A stretch of DNA of 64,000 nucleotides from Streptomyces formicae (GCF_022647665.1 NZ_CP071872.1:124001-188000); one strand, 5' to 3'. Positions 9,356 through 18,861 are shown, numbered from the stretch's first letter. Made by a program: numbers and translations. The notes: generated from the sequence alone by a model not told the origin.

Positions 9356-11416
9356 GTGCGCAAGCTGCTGCCGCTCCTGAGCTCGAATCACGCGGGCGGC
9401 CGGTCCGCTCTCACGTGCCGTTACCGCTGTGGTGACGCCTGCTTCCACGAGGTGCCCAACACCAGCGACAACGAGTACGCCGGTGACATCATCGCCGGCG
9501 CGCTCTCCCGCCGGTCCGTGATGCGCACCGCAGCCGCCGCGACCGTCGTCGCCGCCGCCGGCGGTGCCGTCGTCGCGAACAACGCCCCGTCCGCGGAGGC
9601 TGCGGCCACCGCCTTCGGCGGCCACGGCCACGGTCACGGCGGCACCACCGACGGCGCCCGCGGCCTCCGCTTCACGCCCGTCGCGCCGAACACCGCCGAC
9701 CAGGTGACGGTCCCCGAGGGCTACGCCCAGAACGTCGTCATCCGCTGGGGCGAGCCCATCCTCCGCGGCGCCCCCGCCTTCGACGCCGACAAGCAGACCG
9801 CCAGGGCGCAGGCCGGCCAGTTCGGCTACAACAACGACTTCCTGAGCCTGCTCCCGCTGCGCGAGCACGGCCGCCAGGTCCTCGTGGCCAACCACGAGTA
9901 CACGGACGAAGTCCTGATGTTCCGGAACTACGACGCCGCCAACCCCACCCGCGAGCAGGTCGAGATCGCCTGGGCGGCCCACGGCCTCTCCGTCGTCGTG
10001 GTCCAGGAGGAGCACAGGAGCGGCAAGCTCACGCCCGTCTCCCGCCACTACCTCAACCGCCGTCTCACCGCGACGAGCGAGTTCCGGCTCACCGGCCCGG
10101 CCGCGGGCAGCGATCTGCTGAAGACCTCCGTGGACCCGACCGGCACCAAGGTCCTCGGCACGCTCAACAACTGCGCCGGCGGCACCACCCCCTGGGGCAC
10201 GATCCTGTCGGGCGAGGAGAACTTCAACCAGTACTTCGCCAACGGCTCCAGCGCCACCGACAAGCGCTACGGCCTCGGCACCACCGCCACCGAGCGCAAG
10301 TGGGAGCGGTTCGACAAGCGCTTCGACGCCGCCCAGGAGCCCAACGAGTCGCACCGCTTCGGCTGGGTCGTCGAGCTCGACCCGTACGACCCCGACTCCA
10401 CGCCCCGCAAGCGCACCGCGCTGGGCCGCTTCAAGCACGAGGCCGCGCAGCCGCGCCTGACCCGCGACGGCCGTCCGGTCGTCTACATGGGCGACGACGA
10501 GCGCTTCGACTACTTCTACAAGTTCGTCTCGTCGAAGCGGATGAAGAAGGGCAACAGCCGCTCCGACCGCGAGCACAACCTGACGCTGCTGGACGAGGGC
10601 ACGCTGTACGTCGCCAAGCTCACCGGCGACTCCCCGGCCGCCGAGATCGACGGCACCGGCAAGCTCCCGAACGACGGCGAGTTCGACGGCAGCGGCGTGT
10701 GGATCCCGCTGGCCACCGGCGATGTCTCGCACGTCGAGGGCATGACCGCCGAGGAGGTGTACGTCTTCACCCGCCTCGCCGGTGACAAGGTCGGCGCCAC
10801 CAAGATGGACCGCCCCGAGGACGTCGAGCCGAGCCCCCGCAGCGGCCGCGTGTACGTCGCGCTCACCAACAACACCGACCGCGGCAAGGCGGGCAAGGCC
10901 GGCGCGGACGAGGCCAACCCGCGCAACCTCAACAAGCACGGCCAGATCCTGGAGCTCGCCGAGCACTGGGACGACCCGGCGAGCGACGGCTTCGCCTGGC
11001 GGCTCTTCCTGGTCGCCGGTGACCCGAACGACCCGGCCACGTACTTCGCCGGGTACCCGAAGGAGGCGGTCAGCCCGATCTCCTGCCCGGACAACGTGGC
11101 GTTCGACCCGCACGGCAACCTGTGGATCTCCACCGACGGCGCCCAGCTCGGTTCGCACGACGGCCTGTTCGGCGTCGCCACGCAGGGCGAGCGGCGCGGT
11201 GAGCTGAAGCAGTTCCTCACCGTCCCGAAGGGCGCCGAGACCTGCGGCCCGATCATCCAGGACCGGCGCGTGCTCGTCGCCGTGCAGCACCCGGGCGAGA
11301 TCGACGGCGCGACCGTCGACAAGCCGGCCTCCGTGTGGCCCGACGGACCGGGCCGGATCGTGCGCCCGTCGGTCGTCGCCGTCTACCGCAAGGACGGCCG
11401 CGACATCGGCGTCTGA
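9356..11416 (+). CDS. phoX: PhoX-family secreted alkaline phosphatase (DUF839)
   Basis: About 686 residues starting at GTG 9356, preceded by a purine-rich GGGGATGGGGAAGAA. The N-terminus is unusually long before a twin-arginine signal (SRRSVMR followed by a hydrophobic Ala/Val stretch ending near APSAEAAA). The body has PhoX hallmarks: a bacterial DUF839 fold, the segments GTLNNCAGGTTPWGT and SGEENFNQYF, a metal-site candidate FKHEAA, and a late FDPHGNLWISTDG. PhoX enzymes are calcium/iron phosphatases that release phosphate outside the cell under phosphate starvation; the PHO-box-like site upstream fits this. A hairpin follows at 11458. Confidence 0.9.
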   Translation: MRKLLPLLSSNHAGGRSALTCRYRCGDACFHEVPNTSDNEYAGDIIAGALSRRSVMRTAAAATVVAAAGGAVVANNAPSAEAAATAFGGHGHGHGGTTDGARGLRFTPVAPNTADQVTVPEGYAQNVVIRWGEPILRGAPAFDADKQTARAQAGQFGYNNDFLSLLPLREHGRQVLVANHEYTDEVLMFRNYDAANPTREQVEIAWAAHGLSVVVVQEEHRSGKLTPVSRHYLNRRLTATSEFRLTGPAAGSDLLKTSVDPTGTKVLGTLNNCAGGTTPWGTILSGEENFNQYFANGSSATDKRYGLGTTATERKWERFDKRFDAAQEPNESHRFGWVVELDPYDPDSTPRKRTALGRFKHEAAQPRLTRDGRPVVYMGDDERFDYFYKFVSSKRMKKGNSRSDREHNLTLLDEGTLYVAKLTGDSPAAEIDGTGKLPNDGEFDGSGVWIPLATGDVSHVEGMTAEEVYVFTRLAGDKVGATKMDRPEDVEPSPRSGRVYVALTNNTDRGKAGKAGADEANPRNLNKHGQILELAEHWDDPASDGFAWRLFLVAGDPNDPATYFAGYPKEAVSPISCPDNVAFDPHGNLWISTDGAQLGSHDGLFGVATQGERRGELKQFLTVPKGAETCGPIIQDRRVLVAVQHPGEIDGATVDKPASVWPDGPGRIVRPSVVAVYRKDGRDIGV

Positions 11417-11457
11417 TCCTGCCTGATCCGAACGACAGGCCCTACGTCTCCCGTGAC

Positions 11458-11494
11458 CCCTGTGGGCCCGGCCGCTCCCGCCGGGCCCGCAGGG
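11458..11494. terminator. Bidirectional hairpin between phoX and the next gene
   Basis: 15-bp inverted repeat (11458-11472 and 11480-11494) with one wobble pair and a 7-base loop, placed between two converging genes. Confidence 0.75.
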
Positions 11495-11513
11495 AGGAGT
11501 CCGGGTTGGCCCG

Positions 11514-12500
11514 TCACTCCAGGCCGGTCGCCGTGCGGAACCGTACGAACTGTTCCGCCGGGTCGCCCGTGTACGACCACGGCACCCGTGCCGCCCGTGC
11601 ACCCAGCATCCCGAACAGCCCCCGGGCCAGCTCCAGCTCACCGGCGTAACAGGCCGCGTGGGTGAGGTAGTTGAGCTCGGGGATCTCCTCCGGGAGCACC
11701 GGGCCGTTCTCCCGGCCCCCGATCCACCGCTCCCAGGTGCGCCGCACCTCCGACACCGCCAGCTCGTGCTTCCAGTGCTGGCCGAAGTCCGGTGCCGAAC
11801 CGCCGGCCGCGGGCGCCCGGTGCCGGCGGCCCAGGGCGCCCTCGGCGACGTACCGGAACTCCTCCACCCGCGCGATCTGCACCAGCACCGGCAGCGGGGA
11901 CCCGGGTGGCGCCGCGCCCGCCGCGTCGCGCGCGATGTCGTACATAGCGCCGTGCGTGCCGTGCCACCGCGCCGACCAGTAGCGCAGCAGCTGCACATGG
12001 CCCTCGATGCTGCCGGGGTCCCGGTGGCGCAACTCGTCCCACCAGCCGTGCAGTCGGCGCCGTCCGACACCGCCTTCGTACAGCCGCGCCACGGTCAGCA
12101 GCGACACCCACGGCATCGGGTCGGCGGGCGCCGCCTCCGCGGCGCCGAGGCAGACCATCACCGCCACATCGACCCGGGCCCGGTCGACGGCCGCGCCCCG
12201 GCCCGCCGCGATGGCCTCGTCGAAGACGCGCACGACCTCGGTCGCGGCGCGCAGCACGGCCGCGTCGGGGTTGCCGGGTTCGGCCGCCCGCCAGGACTCG
12301 ACCGCCGACGAACCCGCCGCCGCGTGCGCGAGCAGCCGTACCCGGTGCGTGCGGCGCGGCCAGTCCTCGCCGGTGGCGTGCAGCAGGTCCCGTACGCCCT
12401 GCCAGCGGCCGATCACGATGTCGTGACGGGCCTCGGTGAGCGCACGGTCGCCGGAGTCCGGGTCGAAGACGGGCTCGAAGCGGCGGCGGGCAGCGGCCAT
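11514..12500 (-). CDS. Hypothetical helical-repeat protein
   Basis: A 328-residue, probably soluble protein rich in Ala, Arg and Trp, with no signal peptide. It is predicted to be largely alpha-helical, with TPR-like spacing (ARHDIVIGRWQGVRDLLHATG; PWVSLLTVARLYEGG; AACYAGELELARGLF). It resembles the uncharacterised actinobacterial proteins with domains of unknown function built on helical repeats; I do not recognise a named family with confidence. It converges on phoX and is transcribed away from the APC permease start region, whose 3' end lies 86 bases upstream. Confidence 0.7.
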   Translation of the reverse strand: MAAARRRFEPVFDPDSGDRALTEARHDIVIGRWQGVRDLLHATGEDWPRRTHRVRLLAHAAAGSSAVESWRAAEPGNPDAAVLRAATEVVRVFDEAIAAGRGAAVDRARVDVAVMVCLGAAEAAPADPMPWVSLLTVARLYEGGVGRRRLHGWWDELRHRDPGSIEGHVQLLRYWSARWHGTHGAMYDIARDAAGAAPPGSPLPVLVQIARVEEFRYVAEGALGRRHRAPAAGGSAPDFGQHWKHELAVSEVRRTWERWIGGRENGPVLPEEIPELNYLTHAACYAGELELARGLFGMLGARAARVPWSYTGDPAEQFVRFRTATGLE

Positions 12501-12586
12501 GGTGCGCCTGCTTTCTGGGGTCTGCCTGCGTGCTGGTGCTGGGGTGTGCTCTTGGGGTGCGCCGGCGCGTCTGTGGCGCTGCGGTG

Positions 12587-14053
12587 TCAGAAGTCCGTGG
12601 CCATGGCGTCCGTGCGGCGGCCGGAGACCGAGTCCGGGTACGGCGTCTCCACCTCGATCGCCCGGACCGCGTCGAGCTTCGCCGGCCGGTAGTACGCGCT
12701 CCCCCGTCGCCAGTACCAGATCATCGGCACCAGCCCCGCCGCCAGCCCGCCCAGCCCGATGGCCACCGCCGCGCGGCTCAGCTCGCCGAGCGAGGCGAAG
12801 AAGGTCCAGAACATGAACACGGCGCCCAGCAGCGGCCAGACCCCGCCGAGCAGGAAGTTCGCCACCGAGGTCAGCAGCATCTTGCGGTACGCGACGACCG
12901 CGGCGATCCCGGCGAGCCCGTAGTAGACGGCGATCTGGAGCGAGATGGCGCTCACCGCGTCCGAGATGATGACGCCGACCGAGCCGAGCGCCGTCGCGGC
13001 GGCGAACATCGCGAGCGCGACCGCGCCGACGACGGCGATCGCCACCCAGGGCGTGTTCCAGCGGCGGTGCACGGCGCCGAGCGCCGCCGGCATCGTACGG
13101 TCGCGGCCCATCGCGAAGAGCGAGCGCGTCACCTGGATGAGGGTGGTCTCCAGGGTGGCGACGGTCGACAGCATCACCGCGACGATCAGGAGCTTTCCGC
13201 CGACGCCGGGCCAGATCGCGTCACCGAGCACGCCGAGGACGTTTCCGCTGCCCGCCTGGATCTGCTCGCTGGTGAGGATGATGTTGACGGCGATCGTGAA
13301 CGCCTCGAAGAGCAGGAACACGACGCCGACGCCGACGAGGGCGGCGAGCCCGGCCGTCCTGCGGCTGTTGCGGGTCTCCTCGCTGAGGTTGCTGGTGACG
13401 TCCCAGCCCCAGTAGTAGAACGCGGCGATCAGCGCGCCCGACGCGAAGCCCGACGCCCCGTCGAAGTGGCCGAAGCCCAGCCACGACCAGTCGAAGGCGT
13501 GGGCGGCGCCGTTGTGCAGTAGGGCGCCGAGGAGGAAGAGCAGCAGGAGGGCCAGCTCCACGCCGGACATCAGCAGCTGGGCGCGCACGGTCAGCCGGGC
13601 GCCGCCGAGGACGACGAGCAGCATGACCAGGAACCAGCAGGCGCCGACGGCCGTGGCGAGCACGGTGTTGTCGGCGAGGGACGGGTCGACGAGTGCGAGG
13701 GTCATCGCGCCGGCCGGCAGCGAGCCGGCCACCATGAAGATCGTCGCCGAGACGACCAGGGCCCAGCCGGAGAGGAAGCCCAGGAACGGGTGGAGCGTGC
13801 GGCCCACCCAGGAGTAGCTGGCACCGGCGTTGACGTCGATCCGCCCGAGCCGGCTGAACGCCAGGACGATGCCGAACATCGGTATCGCGCAGTACAGCAG
13901 GGCTGCGGGGCTGGCCAGACCGACGGCTCCGGTCAGGACCGCGGTGGTCGCGGCGAGTGAGTACGCGGGCGCGCTGCCTGCCACGGCCATCACGATCGTG
14001 TCGAACGTGCCGAGGACGTTGGGCTGGAGCCCTCTGCCGGAGTTGCTGGTCAT
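12587..14053 (-). CDS. APC-superfamily amino acid permease
   Basis: A 488-residue multi-pass membrane protein with about 12 transmembrane segments. The N-terminal VMAVAGSAPAYSLAATTA is the conserved unwound-helix region of the APC superfamily, where substrate amine and carboxyl groups bind. The middle segment WGWDVTSNLSEETRN is a strong match to amino-acid permeases of the YjeH/YkfD type. It probably imports amino acids or amines with a proton; the substrate cannot be read. The start at ATG 14053 is 85 bases from the divergent S4 gene. Confidence 0.88.
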   Translation of the reverse strand: MTSNSGRGLQPNVLGTFDTIVMAVAGSAPAYSLAATTAVLTGAVGLASPAALLYCAIPMFGIVLAFSRLGRIDVNAGASYSWVGRTLHPFLGFLSGWALVVSATIFMVAGSLPAGAMTLALVDPSLADNTVLATAVGACWFLVMLLVVLGGARLTVRAQLLMSGVELALLLLFLLGALLHNGAAHAFDWSWLGFGHFDGASGFASGALIAAFYYWGWDVTSNLSEETRNSRRTAGLAALVGVGVVFLLFEAFTIAVNIILTSEQIQAGSGNVLGVLGDAIWPGVGGKLLIVAVMLSTVATLETTLIQVTRSLFAMGRDRTMPAALGAVHRRWNTPWVAIAVVGAVALAMFAAATALGSVGVIISDAVSAISLQIAVYYGLAGIAAVVAYRKMLLTSVANFLLGGVWPLLGAVFMFWTFFASLGELSRAAVAIGLGGLAAGLVPMIWYWRRGSAYYRPAKLDAVRAIEVETPYPDSVSGRRTDAMATDF

Positions 14054-14125
14054 CGAATGTCCTTGTGTAGCAGGGCATATGGCGATGGATCAACGGGGAG
14101 CTGAGCGCATCGTAGTCGCCCCCCG

Positions 14126-14131
14126 TACCCT
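14126..14131 (+). promoter_or_regulatory. -10 element of a probable leaderless transcript
   Basis: TACCCT ends 7 bases before the ATG at 14139 and no ribosome-binding site is present, the pattern of a leaderless Streptomyces mRNA. Confidence 0.45.
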
Positions 14132-14138
14132 CGTCGGT

Positions 14139-14537
14139 ATGGCGGACACAGATACGGAAGGGACCGTTCGGATCGACAGCTGGATTTGGTCCGTGCGGAT
14201 CACCAAGACCCGCTCCCAGGCGGCGTCGGCCTGCCGGGGCGGCCACGTCCGTGTGAACGGCGACCGGGTCAAGCCCGCGCACCCCGTGAAGACGGGGGAC
14301 GAGGTGCGGGTGTTCCACGCGGGCCGGGAGCGGATCGTGGTCGTTTCGAAGATCGTCCGCAAGCGGGTGGGCGCACCGGTGGCGGCGCAGTGCTACGTGG
14401 ACAAGAGCCCGCCTCCGCCGCCTCGGGAGTTCGCGGCGCCGATGGGCCTGCGGGACCGGGGCACGGGCCGTCCGACGAAGCGGGACCGGCGGGAGCTGGA
14501 ACGCCTGCGCGGGGCGGTTTCCCCGCCCCGCCCGTGA
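14139..14537 (+). CDS. S4-domain RNA-binding protein (Hsp15-like)
   Basis: A 132-residue protein whose N-terminal S4 domain (about 8-60) reads RIDSWIWSVRITKTRSQAAS...GGHVRVNG, followed by HPVKTGDEVRV. This is the arrangement of Hsp15/HslR-type proteins, which bind RNA and in E. coli rescue stalled 50S subunits. The C-terminus is Arg/Pro-rich. The ATG at 14139 is chosen because the S4 domain begins ten residues in; no Shine-Dalgarno is present and a -10 element lies at the distance of a leaderless start. Divergent from the APC permease. Confidence 0.83.
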   Translation: MADTDTEGTVRIDSWIWSVRITKTRSQAASACRGGHVRVNGDRVKPAHPVKTGDEVRVFHAGRERIVVVSKIVRKRVGAPVAAQCYVDKSPPPPPREFAAPMGLRDRGTGRPTKRDRRELERLRGAVSPPRP

Positions 14538-14567
14538 ACGAGCTCTCCGGCGTTCGCGGCGGGGACC

Positions 14568-14624
14568 CGAAGCGCGGGGCTTGCGAAACGCGGGGCTTCC
14601 GAAGCGCAGGGCTCCCGAAAGCGG
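14568..14624. repeat. 16-bp tandem repeat, about 3.5 copies
   Basis: Units CGAAGCGCGGGGCTTG, CGAAACGCGGGGCTTC, CGAAGCGCAGGGCTCC and a partial fourth copy lie head to tail at 14568, 14584, 14600 and 14616. The array occupies the gap between the S4 gene and the FUSC gene stop. Confidence 0.85.
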
Positions 14625-14625
14625 A

Positions 14626-16581
14626 TCAGCGCGGCGCGGACGCGATCGCCCGCGCCGCCGCCACCTCGTGGCGCAGCGGCGCAAGGACCGAACGCTCGTC
14701 GCCCGAGAGGTCGGCCTGGACCGTGTACAGCTCCTCGCTGGAGCGGAGCCCGTCCGCCAGCTCCCGCAGCTCGCGGGCGATCGACGCCACCTCGTCCGGC
14801 TCGGGCGGCTCCGCACCGTGCGTCACCCGCACCCGCGCCGCCGTCGTCGCGTCCGCGATGCGCTCGACGGCGACGGCCAGTGGCCACCACGCGGCCGCCC
14901 GTGTCCCCGTCGGCGGCGGCTCGGTCAGCGCCCGCTGGAACTCGGAGCGCACGGCCGACAGGTCCCGGTAGAGCCGGCGCCGCGCCCGCGCCCGCTCGCC
15001 CCGCTCGACGTCGCCGCCCGCGGTGAAGGACAGCTCCACATAGCGCGCCGCGGCCCCGACGGAGTCGGCGAGCCGGTCGCCGATGCGGGTGTGCCAGCTC
15101 TCCGGCCACAGCAGATAGCCCGCGATCAGCGCGATCGCACAGCCGATGAGGCTGTCGACGAGCCGTGGCCTGAGCAACGCGGTCCCCTGCCGGTTGAGCA
15201 GGTCGGACAGGAGCAGGATGACCGGGGTGATCGCCGCCGTCTGGAAGGCGTACCCCTTCGCCGAGAAGGCCGGGATCAGCGCGGCCAGCACCATCATGAC
15301 CGGCACGTCCCACCAGCCCCGCTGCACCTCCGCCAGCACGGCCGCGGCGACGACGAGCCCCGCCGCCGTGCCGAGACCGCGCGCCACGGCCCGGGAGAAG
15401 ACCGAGCCGAAGTCCGGCTTGAGGACGAAGGTGACGGTGAGTGCGACCCAGTACGAGCGGTCCAGGACGACCAGCGAGACCAGGGCCTGGGCGAGGCCGA
15501 TGCAGAGGGCGAGCCGCAGGCCGTAGCGCCAGGACGCCTCGGAGAGCAGCACGTTGCGGGCCGTGCGGCGGGCCCGGATGCGCAGCGCGGCGGGGCGGCC
15601 GAGCCGGTCGTCCACGTTGTCCGGATCCGGGTCGGCCTCGTGCACGACGGTGGCCGCGTGCCGCAGCGCGTGGTCGACGGCGCGCTCGGTCGGGGTGCGG
15701 GGCGGCGGCAGGCCCGGTGCCGGCGGTCCGGTGCGGCCCTGCTCGACGGCGTCCGCCAGGGCCCGGACCGCCGCCGGGATCGCTTCCGGAAGCGGCCGTC
15801 CCCGCTGGTGCGCGGCGGGCGCGGCCTCGACGACCGGGATGACGGCGTTGAGCTGGGCCAGCAGCCGGACGAGGGCCGGATTGCGGCCGTGGTCGCGGGT
15901 GCGGCGGGCGAGCACCAGGTCGTAGGAGGTGTTGAGTGACTGGGTGACGGCCTGCCGGCGTTCGTCGTACGTGGCCGTGTCGCTGCCCGCCGCCGCCAGT
16001 AGATCCGCGACCGCCCGGTACGTGCCGGCGACCGCCGAGCGCTCGGGCACACCGCCGCGCAGCGGCCAGCCGAGGAGGGCGAGGGCGAGGACGACCAGGC
16101 CCCCGAGGGAGAGCAGAAGGGGCGCCGTCCACCAGGGCTGCGGCAGCGGCAGCCCGGCCCCGATCACGGCGTTGAGCAGGAGGAGCAGTCCGGATACGGA
16201 GGCGACCGCGCCGATCGACGAGATCATCCCGGAGACGAGTGCGACGAGGGTGAGGACGGCGACCGTGGTCCAGCCCCCGCCGTACACGAGGGTGCCGACG
16301 GTGACGCCGACGGCGCCGAAGAGCTGCGGGACGGCGATATTGAAGATCCGCATCCGGTAGGCGTCGGCGGTGTCGCCGATGACTCCGGAGAGCGCGCCCA
16401 TCGACACGAGCGCCCCGTACTCCGGCCGGCCGGCGGCGAAGCCGACCGCGAGCGGCGCGGCCAGCGCGACAGAGGCTCGGGCGACGGCGGCCCAGGGGAT
16501 CGGCGCGGGCTGCGGGCGCAGGCCGGTGACCAGCCAGGCCGGCGGCGCCAGCCGCACACGGTCACGGTCCACCATGGTCAC
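14626..16581 (-). CDS. FUSC-family membrane protein
   Basis: A 651-residue protein with two clusters of hydrophobic segments (about 25-190 and 345-475) each followed by a soluble helical part, the YccS/AaeB-like FUSC layout. Motifs include RNVLLSEASWRYGLRLALC and SYWVALTVTFVLKPDFG, the latter typical of the second FUSC domain. Such proteins are suggested to export aromatic or fusaric acids. The start codon overlaps the upstream stop (ATGA at 16578-16581), so it is translationally coupled to the EEP-family gene. Confidence 0.85.
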   Translation of the reverse strand: MTMVDRDRVRLAPPAWLVTGLRPQPAPIPWAAVARASVALAAPLAVGFAAGRPEYGALVSMGALSGVIGDTADAYRMRIFNIAVPQLFGAVGVTVGTLVYGGGWTTVAVLTLVALVSGMISSIGAVASVSGLLLLLNAVIGAGLPLPQPWWTAPLLLSLGGLVVLALALLGWPLRGGVPERSAVAGTYRAVADLLAAAGSDTATYDERRQAVTQSLNTSYDLVLARRTRDHGRNPALVRLLAQLNAVIPVVEAAPAAHQRGRPLPEAIPAAVRALADAVEQGRTGPPAPGLPPPRTPTERAVDHALRHAATVVHEADPDPDNVDDRLGRPAALRIRARRTARNVLLSEASWRYGLRLALCIGLAQALVSLVVLDRSYWVALTVTFVLKPDFGSVFSRAVARGLGTAAGLVVAAAVLAEVQRGWWDVPVMMVLAALIPAFSAKGYAFQTAAITPVILLLSDLLNRQGTALLRPRLVDSLIGCAIALIAGYLLWPESWHTRIGDRLADSVGAAARYVELSFTAGGDVERGERARARRRLYRDLSAVRSEFQRALTEPPPTGTRAAAWWPLAVAVERIADATTAARVRVTHGAEPPEPDEVASIARELRELADGLRSSEELYTVQADLSGDERSVLAPLRHEVAAARAIASAPR

Positions 16582-17558
16582 CCACTGTGCAGTGCGAGAT
16601 CGACGAGCAGTGCGCGGTGGTCGGTGCCGGCGAAGTCGAGGAACCGGGCACCGCGTACGCCGAAATCATCGCTCACCAGGACGTGGTCGATCTGCGCGCC
16701 CAGCGGCCGGGGCGCGGCGGCGGGCCAGGAGGGGGTCCGGGAGGCGCCCGCGGCACGGGCGCTGTCGTGCAGGTCCCCGGCGTCGAGGACGCGGCGGAAG
16801 GCGGCGTGGTCCTGGGTGGCGTTGAAGTCCCCGGCGAGGATCGTGGGCGTGCCCCTGCTCCCGGCGGCGTACGCCCGCACCCGGCCGAGCTCCGCGCGCC
16901 AGGCCCCGGTCCCGCCGGGCACGGGCGGCAGCGGATGGGCGAGCTGGAGCCGGACCGTGCGGCCCCCGATCCGGGCCTCGGCGCCCGGCATGGCCAGTGT
17001 GGCCGGGATGCCGGCGGTGAGGCGGGTGAGCGGGTGGACGGAGAGGATCGCCGAGCCGGAGGCGAGGTCTCCGTCGACGACGTGCCGGTACGGGTAGTCG
17101 GTGCGGGGGAGCTCCGCGGCCAGGGCGGCGGAGCAGGTGTGGTCGCACTCCTGCACGAAGACCAGGCCCGGTTTCTCCTTGCGGACGGCGGCGATCAGGT
17201 CCGCGGTGGCCTGCCCGAACTCCACGTTGGCGGTGAGTACGCGGAGCCGGGCGACGACCGGGCCGTCCGGGGCGGTCGCGCCGGCCCCGTACGGCTGTGC
17301 GTACCAGCCCGTCAGCGCCAGGACGACGACCGCGGCGGCGGTGAGCGGACGGTGCCGGGCGAGCGCGGCGAGCAGCAGCGCGAGCCCTGCGGGGACCAGC
17401 AGCCACGGCAGGAACGCGAGCAACTGCGGCACGGGTGTGTCGGCGTCCACGCCGACGGCGCGGCACCCGACGACTGCGGCCGTGCCGGCGAGCAGCGCTC
17501 CGGCGGTCCACGCGGCGACGCGCCGCAGGGCCGGCGGGCCCGTGCGGAGAGGGTCCAT
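16578..17558 (-). CDS. Membrane-anchored endonuclease/exonuclease/phosphatase-family protein
   Basis: About 326 residues. ATG 17558 (MDPLRTG) is preferred over the TTG at 17585. Three hydrophobic N-terminal segments (about 15-90) are followed by an EEP catalytic domain: LTANVEFG at its start, the catalytic VFVQE glutamate, ILAGDFNAT with the active-site Asp/Asn, and a terminal GTDHRALLV Asp-His pair. The fold includes DNases, phosphoesterases and sphingomyelinases; the external catalytic domain suggests a surface or secreted phosphodiesterase. Operonic with the FUSC gene. Confidence 0.83.
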   Translation of the reverse strand: MDPLRTGPPALRRVAAWTAGALLAGTAAVVGCRAVGVDADTPVPQLLAFLPWLLVPAGLALLLAALARHRPLTAAAVVVLALTGWYAQPYGAGATAPDGPVVARLRVLTANVEFGQATADLIAAVRKEKPGLVFVQECDHTCSAALAAELPRTDYPYRHVVDGDLASGSAILSVHPLTRLTAGIPATLAMPGAEARIGGRTVRLQLAHPLPPVPGGTGAWRAELGRVRAYAAGSRGTPTILAGDFNATQDHAAFRRVLDAGDLHDSARAAGASRTPSWPAAAPRPLGAQIDHVLVSDDFGVRGARFLDFAGTDHRALLVDLALHSG

Positions 17559-17645
17559 GCCCGTCGAACGCCTGGCGGCGGGCAAGAGTTCTGCGGTCGG
17601 CTGCGCCTGCGGCGGGCCGTTCGCCCACGCCGCACCTTCCCGAAC

Positions 17646-17662
17646 CGGGGGCGGAGCCCCCG
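17646..17662 (-). terminator. Short GC hairpin after the small lipoprotein gene
   Basis: CGGGGGC / GCCCCCG with a 3-base loop, just beyond the stop of the 17672-18100 gene. Confidence 0.4.
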
Positions 17663-17671
17663 CAAGAGGGT

Positions 17672-18100
17672 TCAGTGGCGCACCGCCTGGCCGATCTCGG
17701 CCCGGGGCGTACCGGACAGGTCGCGGTTGCTGCGCGCGTCGGCCGTCTTCGAGGCGCCCGCGGGGACGTCCTTGACGGTGACGACGACGGCGTCGAGGAG
17801 GTTGCCGTCGGCGTCCTCGAAGCTGACCTGGACCGTGTAGTCCGCGGTGCGGCCGGAGCCGTTGGTGGCGGTGATCTCGCAGACGGCGCGGCCGTCCTCG
17901 TTCCTGGTGGGACCCGCCTTCACGTCGTCCTTGGCGTTGATGGCGCCCCGGATGTCGGACAGCTGGGCCGTCGCCGACGCGACGAGCTCGCTCGCGCGGG
18001 ACGACAGCGACGCGGGGGTCTCGGTCGTGTCCGAGCAGCCGGCGAGTGCCGTCGCGATCAGCGCGGCGGCGGCCAGGAGGGCGCCACGGGCCGGTCCCAT
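17672..18100 (-). CDS. Small lipoprotein, FxLYD-like domain
   Basis: A 142-residue protein starting at ATG 18100. The signal peptide ends in lipobox LAGC (residues 19-22 approx.), so it should be lipid-anchored. The mature region is a beta-rich domain (CEITATNGSGRTADYTVQVSFEDADGNLLDAVVVTV) resembling FxLYD/DUF-type extracellular domains found in actinobacterial lipoproteins. Function unknown. It is followed on the same strand by the EEP/FUSC pair about 114 bases away. Confidence 0.75.
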   Translation of the reverse strand: MGPARGALLAAAALIATALAGCSDTTETPASLSSRASELVASATAQLSDIRGAINAKDDVKAGPTRNEDGRAVCEITATNGSGRTADYTVQVSFEDADGNLLDAVVVTVKDVPAGASKTADARSNRDLSGTPRAEIGQAVRH

Positions 18101-18168
18101 ACGGCCAGACTGCGCACGGGCTCCCCGTTCGGCCACTCGGGCGATCCGTCCGTCAGGCGATCCGTCCG

Positions 18169-18861
18169 TCAGTCGTGCACCGGTGCGAGGCTCCGCAGGG
18201 CGTCGATCAGCAGCTCGACGCCGAAGGCGAACTCCGCCTCGTGGTCGTTCACCGCGAGGACCGGTGCGACCTTCGCCACCGCCGGGAAGCCGGAATCCGC
18301 GAAGTACGCGGTGCGGACGGCCTCCCGCGCCGCCGCGTCGCCGTCGTCGGCACCGCCGCCGCCCAGTGCCGTCGAGCCGTGGAACTGCCGCAGCAGCGTG
18401 CCCACCTGGAAGGAGATGAACAGCCGCAGCGCGTGCACCGCCGTCTCCTCGTCGAAGCCGTGGTCGAGCATCATCGCGAGCATCGTGTCGACCGGTGCGA
18501 GCGCCGTCGGCGTCGACAGCTGGCGCATCAGCACCAGTTCGCACGCGCGCGGGTGGCGCAGCGACGCCTGCCGGAAGGCGTACGCGATCGAGCGGATGCC
18601 GTCCTCCCAGCCGCCGGACATCCGCCGGGGCATCCGCATCTCGGTCGTGATGAACTCGGTGACCCCGTCCAGGATGTCCGCCTTGCTCCGCACATGGTTG
18701 TAGAGCGACATCGCCTGCACCCCCAGGCTTGCCGCGATCCTGCGCATGGAGAGCGCGTCCACGCCCTCCTCGTCGATGATCGTCAGCGCCGCCCCGACGA
18801 TCCGCTCCCGGGTCAACGGCTCACGGGTTCGGGGGAGTTCGCGTCTCGTTCCATGGGCCAT
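18169..18861 (-). CDS. TetR-family transcriptional regulator
   Basis: A 230-residue repressor. The N-terminal helix-turn-helix (about 18-62) reads RERIVGAALTIIDEEGVDALSMRRIAASLGVQ..LYNHVRSKADIL (classical TetR). The C-terminal ligand domain resembles the TetR_C form used by tetracycline-type sensors. It is divergent from the metallo-hydrolase gene and two CTTAC-N3-GTAAG palindromes lie between them, so self-repression and control of the neighbour are likely. The inducer is unknown. Confidence 0.9.
   Translation of the reverse strand: MAHGTRRELPRTREPLTRERIVGAALTIIDEEGVDALSMRRIAASLGVQAMSLYNHVRSKADILDGVTEFITTEMRMPRRMSGGWEDGIRSIAYAFRQASLRHPRACELVLMRQLSTPTALAPVDTMLAMMLDHGFDEETAVHALRLFISFQVGTLLRQFHGSTALGGGGADDGDAAAREAVRTAYFADSGFPAVAKVAPVLAVNDHEAEFAFGVELLIDALRSLAPVHD

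Noticed and set aside
9293..12070. A 925-codon minus-strand frame across phoX
   Set aside because: Antisense shadow of phoX and of the hypothetical gene; no family resemblance.
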